Assembly (NCBI RefSeq): GCF_904067045.1 | Contig: NZ_CAJFDC010000007.1 | Location: 434,001 to 498,000 of the forward strand | Length of the DNA: 64,000 nucleotides | Reading direction: 5' to 3' | From: Pseudomonas sp. FEN | GTDB lineage: Bacteria; Pseudomonadota; Gammaproteobacteria; Pseudomonadales; Pseudomonadaceae | In this document: positions 50,978 to 59,304 of the stretch, one piece after another | Position numbering within the stretch: the first letter of the stretch is position 1 | How the letters are laid out: each line of letters begins with the position of its first letter | Program-made: the position numbers and the translations under genes | The notes under the pieces: model-generated | The model's database searches: none | Told to the model about the DNA's origin: nothing | The model's input: only the letters and a program-made list of their open reading frames with translations

Positions 50978-52348
50978 ATGACAACCCAAACCGAACTCAA
51001 ACCCACCCTCGGCACCCTGCACCTCTGGGGTATCGCGGTCGGACTGGTGATCTCCGGCGAGTACTTCGGCTGGAGCTACGGCTGGGGGACCGCCGGTACC
51101 CTGGGCTTTCTCGTCACTACCTTACTGGTGGCGACCATGTACACCTGCTTCATCTTCAGCTTCACCGAACTGACCACCGCGATTCCCCATGCCGGCGGGC
51201 CCTTTGCCTACAGCCGCCGGGCCTTTGGCGAACGCGGCGGGCTGATCGCCGGGATTGCCACCCTGATCGAATTCGTCTTCGCCCCACCGGCTATCGCCAT
51301 GGCCATTGGCGCCTACCTCAACGTCCAGTACCCGGACCTCGACCCACGCCTCGCCGCCGTCGGCGCCTACGTGGTGTTCATGGGGCTGAACATTCTCGGC
51401 GTCAGCATCGCCGCCACCTTCGAACTGGTGGTCACCGTGCTGGCGGTCGCCGAACTGCTGGTATTCATGGGCGTGGTCGCGCCAGGCTTCAGCTTCAGCA
51501 ACTTCGTGCTCAACGGCTGGTCCGGCGCGAGCCGCTTCAGTATCGACTCGATCCCCGGCATCTTCGCCGCGATCCCGTTTGCGATCTGGTTCTTCCTCGC
51601 CATCGAAGGCGCGGCCATGGCCGCCGAAGAAGCCAAGGACCCCAAGCGCACCATTCCCAAAGCCTATGTCGGTGGCATCCTGACCCTGGTGTTCCTGGCC
51701 CTCGGCGTCATGGTGATGGCCGGCGGCGTCGGCGACTGGCGCCAACTGTCGAACATCAACGACCCCCTGCCCCAGGCGATGAAAGCCGTGGTGGGCAACA
51801 ACTCCAGCTGGATGCACATGCTGGTGTGGATCGGCCTGTTCGGCCTGGTGGCGAGCTTCCACGGCATCATCCTCGGCTACTCGCGGCAGTTCTTCGCCCT
51901 GGCCCGGGCCGGTTACCTGCCACGCTCGCTGGCCAAACTGTCGCGTTTCCAGACTCCGCACCGGGCGATCCTGGCCGGCGGCGTGGTCGGCATCGCGGCG
52001 ATCTACAGTGACGGGCTGGTCAACCTGCAAGGCATGAGCCTGACGGCGGCGATGATCACCATGTCGGTATTCGGCGCCATCGTGATGTACATCATCAGTA
52101 TGCTGAGCCTGTTCAAGCTGCGTAAAACCGAGCCGAACCTGGAGCGCAGCTTCCGTGCGCCGGGCTATCCGATCGTTCCGGGGATTGCCCTGGTGCTGGC
52201 AGTGGTGTGCCTGATCGCGATGGCCTGGTTCAACACGCTGATCGGCCTGATTTTCCTCGGGTTCATGGCCGCGGGCTTCATCTACTTCCAGTTGACCGCC
52301 AGCCAGCGCTCGGACGCGCCGGCGGACGCTATGCTCACAGGTAACTGA
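50978..52348 (+). CDS. eat: Ethanolamine permease
   Basis: A 456-residue APC-superfamily transporter with about twelve helices. LWGIAVGLVISGEYFGWSYGWG near the N-terminus and FFLAIEGAAMAAEEAKDPKRTIPKA are typical of the ethanolamine permease family. Located between the acetaldehyde dehydrogenase and eutBC, it would import ethanolamine. The ATG at 50978 follows a GCGAGGA ribosome-binding site. Confidence 0.92.
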   Translation: MTTQTELKPTLGTLHLWGIAVGLVISGEYFGWSYGWGTAGTLGFLVTTLLVATMYTCFIFSFTELTTAIPHAGGPFAYSRRAFGERGGLIAGIATLIEFVFAPPAIAMAIGAYLNVQYPDLDPRLAAVGAYVVFMGLNILGVSIAATFELVVTVLAVAELLVFMGVVAPGFSFSNFVLNGWSGASRFSIDSIPGIFAAIPFAIWFFLAIEGAAMAAEEAKDPKRTIPKAYVGGILTLVFLALGVMVMAGGVGDWRQLSNINDPLPQAMKAVVGNNSSWMHMLVWIGLFGLVASFHGIILGYSRQFFALARAGYLPRSLAKLSRFQTPHRAILAGGVVGIAAIYSDGLVNLQGMSLTAAMITMSVFGAIVMYIISMLSLFKLRKTEPNLERSFRAPGYPIVPGIALVLAVVCLIAMAWFNTLIGLIFLGFMAAGFIYFQLTASQRSDAPADAMLTGN

Positions 52349-52409
52349 TTGCACCAGCACGGGGCGTCAATCCGGGCGCTGCGCACTGCAAAATTACAAC
52401 GCCACCCCT

Positions 52410-52555
52410 GTGGCGAGGGGGCTTGCCCCCGCTGGGCCGCGAAGCGGCCCTAAAACCAGCGACTGCGCTGTATCAGGCAGAACGGACGCTCAGCGCTTAC
52501 GACTGCTACGCAGCCGAGCGTGGCGGTGCGGCGTTCCGACAAGCCCACTCGCCAC
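52410..52555. repeat. REPIN, family 2, with expanded right arm
   Basis: Left arm GTGGCGAGGGGGCTTGCCCC with GGGCCGCGAAGCGGCCC. The right arm carries an extra GC-rich segment (about 52520-52540, GTGGCGGTGCGGCGTTCCGA) before AAGCCCACTCGCCAC, the counterpart of the insert in the REPIN at 12000-12145. It lies inside the eat-eutB gap. Confidence 0.82.
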
Positions 52556-52607
52556 ATTGGTTGTCTGCTGCCACAGAGACCGTTCAGACTCAGGAGGACA
52601 CCGCCCC

Positions 52608-54002
52608 ATGGCCACATTCGCCCATTCCGTCGGCGCCCAGACCTATCGCTTCGACAGCCTCAAGGACGTCATGGCCAAGGCCAGTCCCGCCCGTTCCGGC
52701 GACTTCCTGGCCGGGGTCGCCGCCCTCAACGACGGTGAACGGGTCGCCGCCCAGATGACCCTGGCCAATATTCCGCTCAAGCATTTCCTCGAGGAAATGC
52801 TGATCCCCTATGAAACCGACGAAGTCACCCGATTGATCGTCGACACCCATGACAAACAAGCCTTCGCCAGCGTCAGCCACCTGACCGTCGGTGGCCTGCG
52901 CGACTGGCTGCTCAGCGACGCCGCCGACGAACAGAGCCTGCGTGCCCTGGCCCCGGGCCTGACGCCAGAAATGGCCGCCGCCGTCTCAAAAATCATGCGC
53001 GTCCAGGACCTGATACTGGTGGCGCAAAAAATCCGCGTGGTGACGAAATTCCGCGGCACCCTGGGCCTGCGCGGTCGTCTGTCGACCCGCCTGCAGCCCA
53101 ACCACCCCACGGACGATCCGGCCGGCATCGCCGCCAGCGTCCTCGACGGCCTGCTCTATGGCAACGGCGACGCCATGATCGGCATCAACCCGGCCACCGA
53201 CAGCCTGTCGTCGATCTGCGACCTGCTGAACATGCTCGACGCGGTCATCCAGCGTTACGAAATCCCCACCCAGGCCTGCGTGCTGACCCACGTCACCACC
53301 TCCATCGAGGCGATCAACCGAGGCGTGCCGCTGGACCTGGTGTTCCAGTCGATTGCCGGCACCGAAGCGGCCAACGCCAGTTTCGGCATCAGCCTGAACG
53401 TCCTGCAGGAAGGCTACGAAGCCGGCCTGAGCCTGAAGCGCGGCACCCTCGGGCAGAACCTGATGTATTTCGAAACCGGCCAGGGCAGCGCCCTGTCGGC
53501 CAACGCCCATTTCGGCGTCGACCAGCAGACCTGCGAAACCCGCGCCTACGCCGTGGCCCGGCATTTCAAGCCATTCCTGGTCAATACCGTGGTCGGTTTC
53601 ATTGGCCCGGAATACCTCTACAACGGCAAACAGATCATCCGCGCCGGCCTCGAAGACCACTTCTGCGGCAAGCTGCTGGGCGTGCCCATGGGCTGTGACA
53701 TCTGCTACACCAACCACGCCGAAGCCGACCAGGATGATATGGACACCCTGCTGACCCTGCTGGGCGTGGCCGGAATCAACTTCATCATGGGCATTCCCGG
53801 ATCCGACGACATCATGCTCAACTACCAGACCACCTCCTTCCACGACGCGCTCTACGCCCGCCAGACCCTGGGCCTCAAGCCCGCGCCGGAGTTCGAACAA
53901 TGGCTGGCGAAGATGGGCATCTTTACCCAGGCCGACGGCAAGGTGCGCTTCGGCAACCGCCTGCCGCCAGCCTTCCGCCAGGCACTGGCACAGCTGGGAT
54001 GA
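52608..54002 (+). CDS. eutB: Ethanolamine ammonia-lyase large subunit
   Basis: A 464-residue TIM-barrel subunit that, with EutC and adenosylcobalamin, converts ethanolamine to acetaldehyde and ammonia. Conserved: [53 protein letters not shown] and [22 protein letters not shown]. Length normal. AGGAGGA ribosome-binding site before the ATG at 52608. The last codons overlap eutC. No eut microcompartment genes are present, as usual in Pseudomonas. Confidence 0.97.
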   Translation: MATFAHSVGAQTYRFDSLKDVMAKASPARSGDFLAGVAALNDGERVAAQMTLANIPLKHFLEEMLIPYETDEVTRLIVDTHDKQAFASVSHLTVGGLRDWLLSDAADEQSLRALAPGLTPEMAAAVSKIMRVQDLILVAQKIRVVTKFRGTLGLRGRLSTRLQPNHPTDDPAGIAASVLDGLLYGNGDAMIGINPATDSLSSICDLLNMLDAVIQRYEIPTQACVLTHVTTSIEAINRGVPLDLVFQSIAGTEAANASFGISLNVLQEGYEAGLSLKRGTLGQNLMYFETGQGSALSANAHFGVDQQTCETRAYAVARHFKPFLVNTVVGFIGPEYLYNGKQIIRAGLEDHFCGKLLGVPMGCDICYTNHAEADQDDMDTLLTLLGVAGINFIMGIPGSDDIMLNYQTTSFHDALYARQTLGLKPAPEFEQWLAKMGIFTQADGKVRFGNRLPPAFRQALAQLG

Positions 54003-54829
54003 ACGACATGGCCAACGACCTCGACCCCGACAATCCCTGGCTGGCCCTGCGCCGCCTGACCCCGGCGCGAATCGCCCTGGGCCGCACGGGCACCAGCCTG
54101 CCCACCGGCGCGCAGCTGGATTTCCAGTTCGCCCACGCCCAGGCCCGCGACGCCGTGCACCTGCCCTTCGACCACGCCGCCCTGAGCCGGCAACTCGCCG
54201 AACGCGGCCGCGCCAGCCTGCTGCTGCACAGCGCCGCCGAGGATCGCCACAGCTACCTGCAACGTCCGGACCTGGGGCGCAGGCTCAACACCGCCTCGGC
54301 ACAGCTGCTCAAGGACAATGCGGCCGCCAACCCGGGGGGTATCGACCTGGCCATCATCGTCGCCGATGGCCTGTCGGCACTGGCGGTGCATCGGCATACC
54401 CTGCCCTTCCTTACCCGCCTGGAAGAACAGATCCAGAACGAAGGCTGGTCGATGTCGCCGGTGATCCTGGTGGAACAGGGCCGGGTCGCGGTGGCCGACG
54501 AAATCGGCGAATTGCTCGGAGCGAAAATGACCGTGATCCTGATCGGCGAACGCCCCGGCCTCAGTTCACCGGACAGCCTGGGCTTGTATTTCACCTATAA
54601 TCCAAAGGTCGGCCTGACCGACGCCTACCGCAATTGCATCTCCAACGTGCGCCTGGAGGGCATGAGTTACGGCATGGCCGCCCACAAACTGCTGTACCTG
54701 ATGAAAGAAGCCTGCCGCCGACAATTATCGGGGGTCAATCTCAAGGACGAGGCTCACGTGCAAACGCTGGAAAGTGAATCGGATGTCCATTCGAACGGCA
54801 ACTTCCTACTGGGCCCGCCCCAAGACTGA
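53999..54829 (+). CDS. eutC: Ethanolamine ammonia-lyase small subunit
   Basis: A 276-residue cobalamin-binding partner of EutB. Conserved: [50 protein letters not shown]-type [15 protein letters not shown], and [21 protein letters not shown]. The start at 53999 overlaps the eutB stop (ATGA); an alternative Met is at 54008. Last gene of the ethanolamine module. Confidence 0.96.
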   Translation: MNDMANDLDPDNPWLALRRLTPARIALGRTGTSLPTGAQLDFQFAHAQARDAVHLPFDHAALSRQLAERGRASLLLHSAAEDRHSYLQRPDLGRRLNTASAQLLKDNAAANPGGIDLAIIVADGLSALAVHRHTLPFLTRLEEQIQNEGWSMSPVILVEQGRVAVADEIGELLGAKMTVILIGERPGLSSPDSLGLYFTYNPKVGLTDAYRNCISNVRLEGMSYGMAAHKLLYLMKEACRRQLSGVNLKDEAHVQTLESESDVHSNGNFLLGPPQD

Positions 54830-54932
54830 TCGTCATCCGGATTGCGCTTTTCCCGCGCTTTGGGCAGCATCGGCGTAGCGGCTGCCCGAGTGAACCGTTT
54901 GCCGTCATATCCACGAAGCCGAGGCCTGATCT

Positions 54933-55391
54933 ATGCGGATTACTCAAGCGACCCTGGAACATCTGAACCTGCTGACGCCTCTGTTCGTCAAATACCGTGA
55001 ATTCTACGGTGCCTTGCCCTACCCCGATTCGTCCCGCAACTTCCTGGAAAAACGCCTACGGCGCAAAGAGTCGGTGATTTACGTAGCCCTGGCGGACGAT
55101 GACGACAAGAAACTGCTCGGTTTCTGTCAATTGTATCCAAGCTTTTCTTCGCTCTCGCTCAAGCGGGTGTGGATCCTCAACGACATCTATGTGGCCGAGG
55201 ATGCCCGTCGCCAACTGGTGGCCGACAACCTGATGCGCGCGGCGAAGAGAATGGCCCGCGACACCCAGGCCGTGCGCCTGCGCGTGTCCACCAGCAGCAA
55301 CAACCTGGTGGCGCAGAAGACCTACGAATCCATGGGCTTTCGCGAAGACACCGAATTCAAGAACTACGTGCTGCCGATTGACGAAAAATAG
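54933..55391 (+). CDS. GNAT family N-acetyltransferase
   Basis: A 152-residue single-domain GNAT. The acetyl-CoA-binding region is WILNDIYVAEDARRQLVADNLM, with Val-Ala-Glu-Asp and Arg-Arg-Gln in place of the common RGxGxG/A, then the C-terminal NLVAQKTYESMGFRED. Substrate unknown. Same position as an acetyltransferase gene downstream of eutC in P. aeruginosa. Confidence 0.88.
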   Translation: MRITQATLEHLNLLTPLFVKYREFYGALPYPDSSRNFLEKRLRRKESVIYVALADDDDKKLLGFCQLYPSFSSLSLKRVWILNDIYVAEDARRQLVADNLMRAAKRMARDTQAVRLRVSTSSNNLVAQKTYESMGFREDTEFKNYVLPIDEK

Positions 55392-55519
55392 TCAAGCGCC
55401 CCCGATAGGAGTCGTCGAGCGGCGGCTCTTACCGGTTGTACATCTCCCACATCCGACATCCCCCGCTACAAACTCGGCAGGCAGAAATTTTCCCAACTCT
55501 TATAATCCCGCTTTCCCAC

Positions 55520-55558
55520 GGAATGTACGAAAAAACTACATTCCCTGTAGTTAACTAC
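55520..55558 (+). promoter_or_regulatory. Three interleaved inverted repeats in the dedA leader
   Basis: GGAATGTA-N9-TACATTCC (55520-55544), CTACA-N5-TGTAG (55536-55550) and the perfect palindrome GTAGTTAACTAC (55547-55558) share arms, so only one can form at a time. They sit 15 bp after a TATAAT box (55501-55506) and 60 bp before the dedA start. Operator or alternative RNA hairpins are both possible. Confidence 0.5.
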
Positions 55559-55617
55559 GCATACCTATTTTCCTTGCACAGGTCCGCCGAGTCGGACCGT
55601 CCACACAGGTGCCCCCC

Positions 55618-56274
55618 ATGGATTTCAACCCGATCGACATAATCCTGCATCTTGATGTCTACCTCGACATGCTGGTGAACAACTACGGGCTCTGGATCTA
55701 CGCCATCCTGTTCCTGGTGATCTTCTGCGAAACCGGCCTGGTGGTCATGCCGTTCCTGCCGGGTGATTCGCTACTGTTCATCGCTGGCGCGGTGGCGGCG
55801 GGCGGCGGCATGGACCCGGTGTTGCTGGCCGGCCTGTTGATGCTGGCGGCGATTCTCGGCGACAGCACCAACTACATCATCGGTCGAACGGTGGGCGAGA
55901 AGCTCTTCAGCAACCCGAACTCGAAGATCTTCCGACGCGACTACCTGCAAAAGACCCACGACTTCTACGACCGCCACGGCGGCAAGACCGTGACCCTGGC
56001 GCGCTTCCTGCCAATCCTGCGGACCTTCGCGCCGTTCGTCGCCGGCGTCGGCAAAATGCCCTTCGCGCGTTTTTTCATGTTCAGCATCCTCGGTACCGTG
56101 CTCTGGGTCGGCGGCCTGGTGACCCTCGGCTACTTCTTCGGCAACGTACCGTTCATCAAGAAAAACCTGTCGCTGCTGGTGGTCGGCATCATCCTGCTGT
56201 CGCTGCTGCCGATGATCCTCAGCGTGATCCGCAGCCGCTTCGGCAACGCCGCGTCGAAAGCCGGCACGCACTGA
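55618..56274 (+). CDS. dedA: DedA family membrane protein
   Basis: A 218-residue inner-membrane protein of the DedA/VTT family. Conserved: FCETGLVVMPFLPGDSLLF, GDSTNYIIGRTVGEK, FYDRHGGKTVTLARFLPILRTFAPFVAGVGKM and FGNVPFIKKNL. Four to six helices. Linked in other bacteria to polyprenyl-phosphate recycling, membrane potential and division. The start at 55618 (MDFNPIDIIL) fits the family. mtfA starts 4 bp after its stop. Confidence 0.92.
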   Translation: MDFNPIDIILHLDVYLDMLVNNYGLWIYAILFLVIFCETGLVVMPFLPGDSLLFIAGAVAAGGGMDPVLLAGLLMLAAILGDSTNYIIGRTVGEKLFSNPNSKIFRRDYLQKTHDFYDRHGGKTVTLARFLPILRTFAPFVAGVGKMPFARFFMFSILGTVLWVGGLVTLGYFFGNVPFIKKNLSLLVVGIILLSLLPMILSVIRSRFGNAASKAGTH

Positions 56275-56278
56275 TCCC

Positions 56279-57091
56279 ATGTGGTCGCTGAGTGCCTGGC
56301 GGCGGCGGCGAACGTTGGCCCGCCATCCCGTTGCCGATGAAACCTGGCAACGGGTTCGCGAGCACCTGAGCTTCCTCGACGGCCTGAGCGACGCCGAGGA
56401 CCGCTGGCTACGCGAGCACAGCGTGCTGTTTCTCGATGACAAGCACCTGAGTGCCTTGCCAGGCGTGGAACTGGACCAGGAGCGCCGTCTGCTGCTGGCG
56501 GCCCAGGCGCAACTGCCGCTACTGCACCTGGGGGACCTGAACTGGTACCAGGGCTTCCATGAAATCGTGCTCTACCCGGACGACTTCCTCAGCCCCCAGC
56601 GCCACCGCGATGTCAGCGGCGTGGAACACGAATGGGACGCCGAGCACAGCGGCGAAGCCTGGCAACAGGGCCCGGTGATCCTCGCCTGGCCTGGTGTGGA
56701 GGCCAGCGGCGGCTGGGAAGGCTACAACCTGGTGATCCACGAACTGGCGCACAAGCTCGACATGCTCAGCGGTGGCGCCAACGGCCTGCCACCGCTGCAT
56801 GGCGACATGCAGGTGGGCGACTGGGCCAAAGCGATGCAACAGGCCTACGATGACCTCAATCGCCAACTCGACCGCAATCCCGACGCCGACACCGCCATCG
56901 ACCCTTATGCGGCGGAAAACCCGGCGGAATTCTTCGCGGTGACCAGCGAATATTTCTTCAGTGCCCCGGATATCCTGGCCACGGCGTACCCTCGGGTGTA
57001 CGAGCAATTGCGCGCGTTCTACCGTCAGGACCCGCTGGCGCGGCTGCGGCATTTGCAGGCCCACGACCCGCGGTATCAGACTAAAGACTAA
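56279..57091 (+). CDS. mtfA: MtfA-type zinc peptidase
   Basis: A 270-residue cytoplasmic metallopeptidase. Zinc motif VIHELAHKLDM (HExxH) with a downstream Glu in AENPAEFFAVTSEYFF (third ligand). MtfA in E. coli inactivates the Mlc repressor and so affects sugar-PTS control; whether this applies here is unknown. It is 4 bp after dedA. Confidence 0.9.
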   Translation: MWSLSAWRRRRTLARHPVADETWQRVREHLSFLDGLSDAEDRWLREHSVLFLDDKHLSALPGVELDQERRLLLAAQAQLPLLHLGDLNWYQGFHEIVLYPDDFLSPQRHRDVSGVEHEWDAEHSGEAWQQGPVILAWPGVEASGGWEGYNLVIHELAHKLDMLSGGANGLPPLHGDMQVGDWAKAMQQAYDDLNRQLDRNPDADTAIDPYAAENPAEFFAVTSEYFFSAPDILATAYPRVYEQLRAFYRQDPLARLRHLQAHDPRYQTKD

Positions 57092-57120
57092 TGCCGAAAT
57101 CCCGGCCGCAGCCTTGCCCT

Positions 57121-57194
57121 TGTGGGAGCGGAGCTTGCCCGCGAAAGGGCCCTCAAGACCGCTAAAAGCTTCGCGGGCAAGCTCCGCTCCCACA
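57121..57194. repeat. REPIN, family 1
   Basis: Arms TGTGGGAGCGGAGCTTGCCC (57121-) and its complement ending GCTCCGCTCCCACA (57194) with a short 24-bp centre; the tightest REPIN in the window. It lies between mtfA and ppa. Confidence 0.92.
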
Positions 57195-57361
57195 TGCTCC
57201 GCAGTCATTACCATCGCGTGCAGGCTCGTTTCCCCAGGATTCCGAGGCGCCTCCGCACGTCCCGTGACCCGTGGCAACGCCCCCGGAATATGCCTATAAT
57301 CCCCGCCACTTTTTGGTCAAACCGGCCAAGTTTTCTGATCAACCAACGGGGGCATCGCCCA

Positions 57362-57889
57362 ATGAGCTACAGCAAGATTCCGGCTGGCAAAGACCTGCCG
57401 AACGACATCTACGTCGCGATCGAGATTCCGGCCAACCACGCGCCGATCAAATACGAAATCGACAAAGACAGCGATTGCCTGTTCGTTGACCGTTTCATGG
57501 CCACCCCGATGTTCTACCCGGCCAACTACGGCTTCATCCCCAACACCCTGGCTGACGACGGCGACCCCCTCGACGTGCTGGTCGTGACCCCGTACCCGGT
57601 TGCACCAGGCTCGGTGATCCGTGCCCGTCCGGTCGGCATCCTGCACATGACCGACGATGGCGGCGGCGACGCCAAGGTTCTCGCGGTTCCGCACGACAAG
57701 CTGTCGCAGCTGTACGTCGACGTGAAGGAATACACCGACCTGCCAGCACTGCTGCTGGAGCAGATCAAGCACTTCTTCGAGAACTACAAGGATCTCGAAA
57801 AAGGCAAGTGGGTGAAAATCGAAGGTTGGGGCAATGCCGAAGCCGCCCGTGCCGAAATCATGAAGTCGGTCGCCGCTTACAAGGGCTGA
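57362..57889 (+). CDS. ppa: Inorganic pyrophosphatase
   Basis: A 175-residue family I pyrophosphatase. Active-site signature [10 protein letters not shown], with [18 protein letters not shown] and [14 protein letters not shown]. Cytoplasmic; pulls pyrophosphate-releasing biosynthesis forward. ATG at 57362 ([16 protein letters not shown]). A terminator follows at 57917. This is the last clearly core gene before the mobile island. Confidence 0.96.
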   Translation: MSYSKIPAGKDLPNDIYVAIEIPANHAPIKYEIDKDSDCLFVDRFMATPMFYPANYGFIPNTLADDGDPLDVLVVTPYPVAPGSVIRARPVGILHMTDDGGGDAKVLAVPHDKLSQLYVDVKEYTDLPALLLEQIKHFFENYKDLEKGKWVKIEGWGNAEAARAEIMKSVAAYKG

Positions 57890-57916
57890 TCCGCCGCGCC
57901 CTGGCGCGAATCGAAG

Positions 57917-57940
57917 AACCCCGGCTTGCCGGGGTTTTTT
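57917..57940 (+). terminator. Rho-independent terminator of ppa
   Basis: CCCCGGC-TT-GCCGGGG (extended by AA/TT at the base) followed by six T, 28 bp after the ppa stop. Confidence 0.93.
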
Positions 57941-57946
57941 GTGCCT

Positions 57947-58086
57947 GTTTACCGATAAACAAACAAGAGCTTTAATCATTAAACAGAATGAGTCAGGCCC
58001 GATTAATCCAGCGTAGGAATTCTGAACGAACCCAATCAATCCGTGTGTTGCGAACGACCATTTTTGAACGCCTCGTTTATTTAAAC
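57947..58086. promoter_or_regulatory. Three GTTTA/TAAAC-type inverted repeats upstream of the repressor
   Basis: GTTTA-CCGA-TAAAC (57947-57960), TTTAAT-C-ATTAAA (57971-57983) and GTTTA-TT-TAAAC (58075-58086) lie between ppa and the repressor gene. The shared AT-rich dyads look like operator half-sites; the repressor may bind them to control itself or a divergent unit. No gene lies between them. Confidence 0.45.
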
Positions 58087-58116
58087 AGATGTAGCACGCC
58101 AGTAAACTCTGTGTTC

Positions 58117-58875
58117 ATGAATACATCAGGTGATCGCTTAAGGACCCTCCTGCGGGAGTGCCATCTATCCGCTTCGGACTTCGCTGCCAACCGGCAAGTG
58201 ACGCCGCAGCACGTCAACAACTGGTTCAAGCGTGGCATTCCCATGGCGCGCCTGGACGAGATAGCCGAACTGTTGTGCGTCAACAGCCGCTGGCTGCGGG
58301 CTGGCGACGGCCCCAAGCACCCTGGCGGCACGGCCAGCGAGGCGGAGGCTAAACGCGAAACGCTGGCCCCCCAGAACAGCACACCTTACTCGGCCCATGA
58401 CGACCTCGCGGCGACCGAGCGCAACGACGTACAAATACCGTTGTACAAGGAGAGCCCAACGGCCCCTGGTTCGAACCAGACCCAGATCGCGATCATTCCC
58501 GGGCGCAAGGTCCGTCTGCCCTACCGCATCCTGCAGGCCATGGGTGTCGACCCGGACCAGGCGATGTGTGCGCCCATGACCGGCAACAGCATGTCGGAAA
58601 AAATCCAGGACGGCTCCACCATCGCCATCGACCGCGGCCTGACCCAGGTAGTGGACGGCGAAATGTACGCGCTGGAGCACGACGGCATGTTGCGGGTGAA
58701 GTACGTCTACCGCCTGCCGGCGGGGGCCTTGCGGCTGCGCAGCCACAACAGCGCCGAGTACCCGGATGAAGTGCTCACGGCGGAGCAGATCGAGCAACAG
58801 AGTATCCAGATACTGGGTTGGGTGTTCTGGTGGTCGACGCTGAACAAACGCCGACCACCGGTGCCATCGAAATAG
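58117..58875 (+). CDS. LexA/CI-type self-cleaving repressor (HTH + S24 peptidase)
   Basis: A 252-residue regulator. N-terminal HTH (about 3-60: LLRECHLSASDFAANRQVTPQHVNNWFKRGIP), a Ser/Glu-rich linker, and a C-terminal S24 peptidase domain with catalytic Ser at about 158 (PMTGNSMSEKIQDG) and Lys at about 195 (LRVKYVYRLP). Such proteins (e.g. PrtR, phage CI) repress prophage or island genes and self-cleave after RecA activation. The scissile Ala-Gly pair is not obvious. ATG at 58117; a GTG at 58111 is also in frame. It stands alone between ppa and the integrase. Confidence 0.85.
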   Translation: MNTSGDRLRTLLRECHLSASDFAANRQVTPQHVNNWFKRGIPMARLDEIAELLCVNSRWLRAGDGPKHPGGTASEAEAKRETLAPQNSTPYSAHDDLAATERNDVQIPLYKESPTAPGSNQTQIAIIPGRKVRLPYRILQAMGVDPDQAMCAPMTGNSMSEKIQDGSTIAIDRGLTQVVDGEMYALEHDGMLRVKYVYRLPAGALRLRSHNSAEYPDEVLTAEQIEQQSIQILGWVFWWSTLNKRRPPVPSK

Positions 58876-58970
58876 GGGGCAAGTGTCCACTTGTCTGAAA
58901 ACGACAGCTCTGGGCTAAGGTTTTCGCTGGGAATCTGTCGTAAATGCCGGTATCCTGCGCGGCACATTTG

Positions 58971-59137
58971 GGCAGCCTCCTGCTTGCAGCAGGCCAGATT
59001 GCCTACGACACCGCGCGAGACAACTGCGCGGCGTCCCACAACCAGATTTGCTCTGGATGTACGTTTTGAAGGCGAGCGAGGCTTACCAAAAATAAGCCAA
59101 CCCCGTCCCCGAGAAGCCGGCCACAAGCCGGCTTTTT
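58971..59137 (+). ncRNA. Candidate structured small RNA with terminator
   Basis: Five perfect or near-perfect hairpins in a row: CCTGCT-TGC-AGCAGG (58979-58993, extended by GGCAG/ATTGCC), CCGCGC/GCGCGG (59011-59031), CCAGA-TTTGC-TCTGG (59042-59056), GGCTTA/TAAGCC (59080-59098), and a terminator AAGCCGGC-CACAA-GCCGGCTT plus T-run. No convincing protein is encoded; an 82-residue open frame spans it but contains all the hairpins. The family was not recognised. Extent and 5' end are approximate; it could also be a phage-type leader or antisense RNA. Confidence 0.45.
59114..59137 (+). terminator. Rho-independent terminator ending the candidate RNA
   Basis: AAGCCGGC (59114-59121) and GCCGGCTT (59127-59134) form an 8-bp stem with a CACAA loop, followed by TTTTT (59133-59137). 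Confidence 0.9.
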
Positions 59138-59140
59138 AAT

Positions 59141-59251
59141 TGTCCGAAATAATCCTATCCCATCCGAGAGTTCTGCCGATAGCCTAGCTATTCCGGGGGC
59201 TTCAGGCATTCCCCTGTCCGATGGTGTTCAACACCATTTGACCTCATCCGA
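59141..59251. promoter_or_regulatory. Repeated YRTCCGA motif and perfect palindromes upstream of integrase
   Basis: TGTCCGA at 59141 and 59215, CATCCGA at 59161 and 59245, all in the same orientation within 111 bp. Also ATAGC-CTA-GCTAT (59179-59191) and the perfect ATGGTGTT-C-AACACCAT (59221-59237). Arm-type integrase or excisionase sites are plausible, so this probably marks the island's left attachment region; no matching right end is in the window. Confidence 0.45.
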
Positions 59252-59304
59252 CGATGAAGTGGGGGGACATATGGGGGGACAAAAGGGACGACAGGGGAAA
59301 TCCA

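Noticed and set aside
58891..59139. 82-residue open frame over the candidate RNA
   Set aside because: Contains five perfect hairpins including the terminator; no ribosome-binding site or protein motif seen. RNA is the better explanation.
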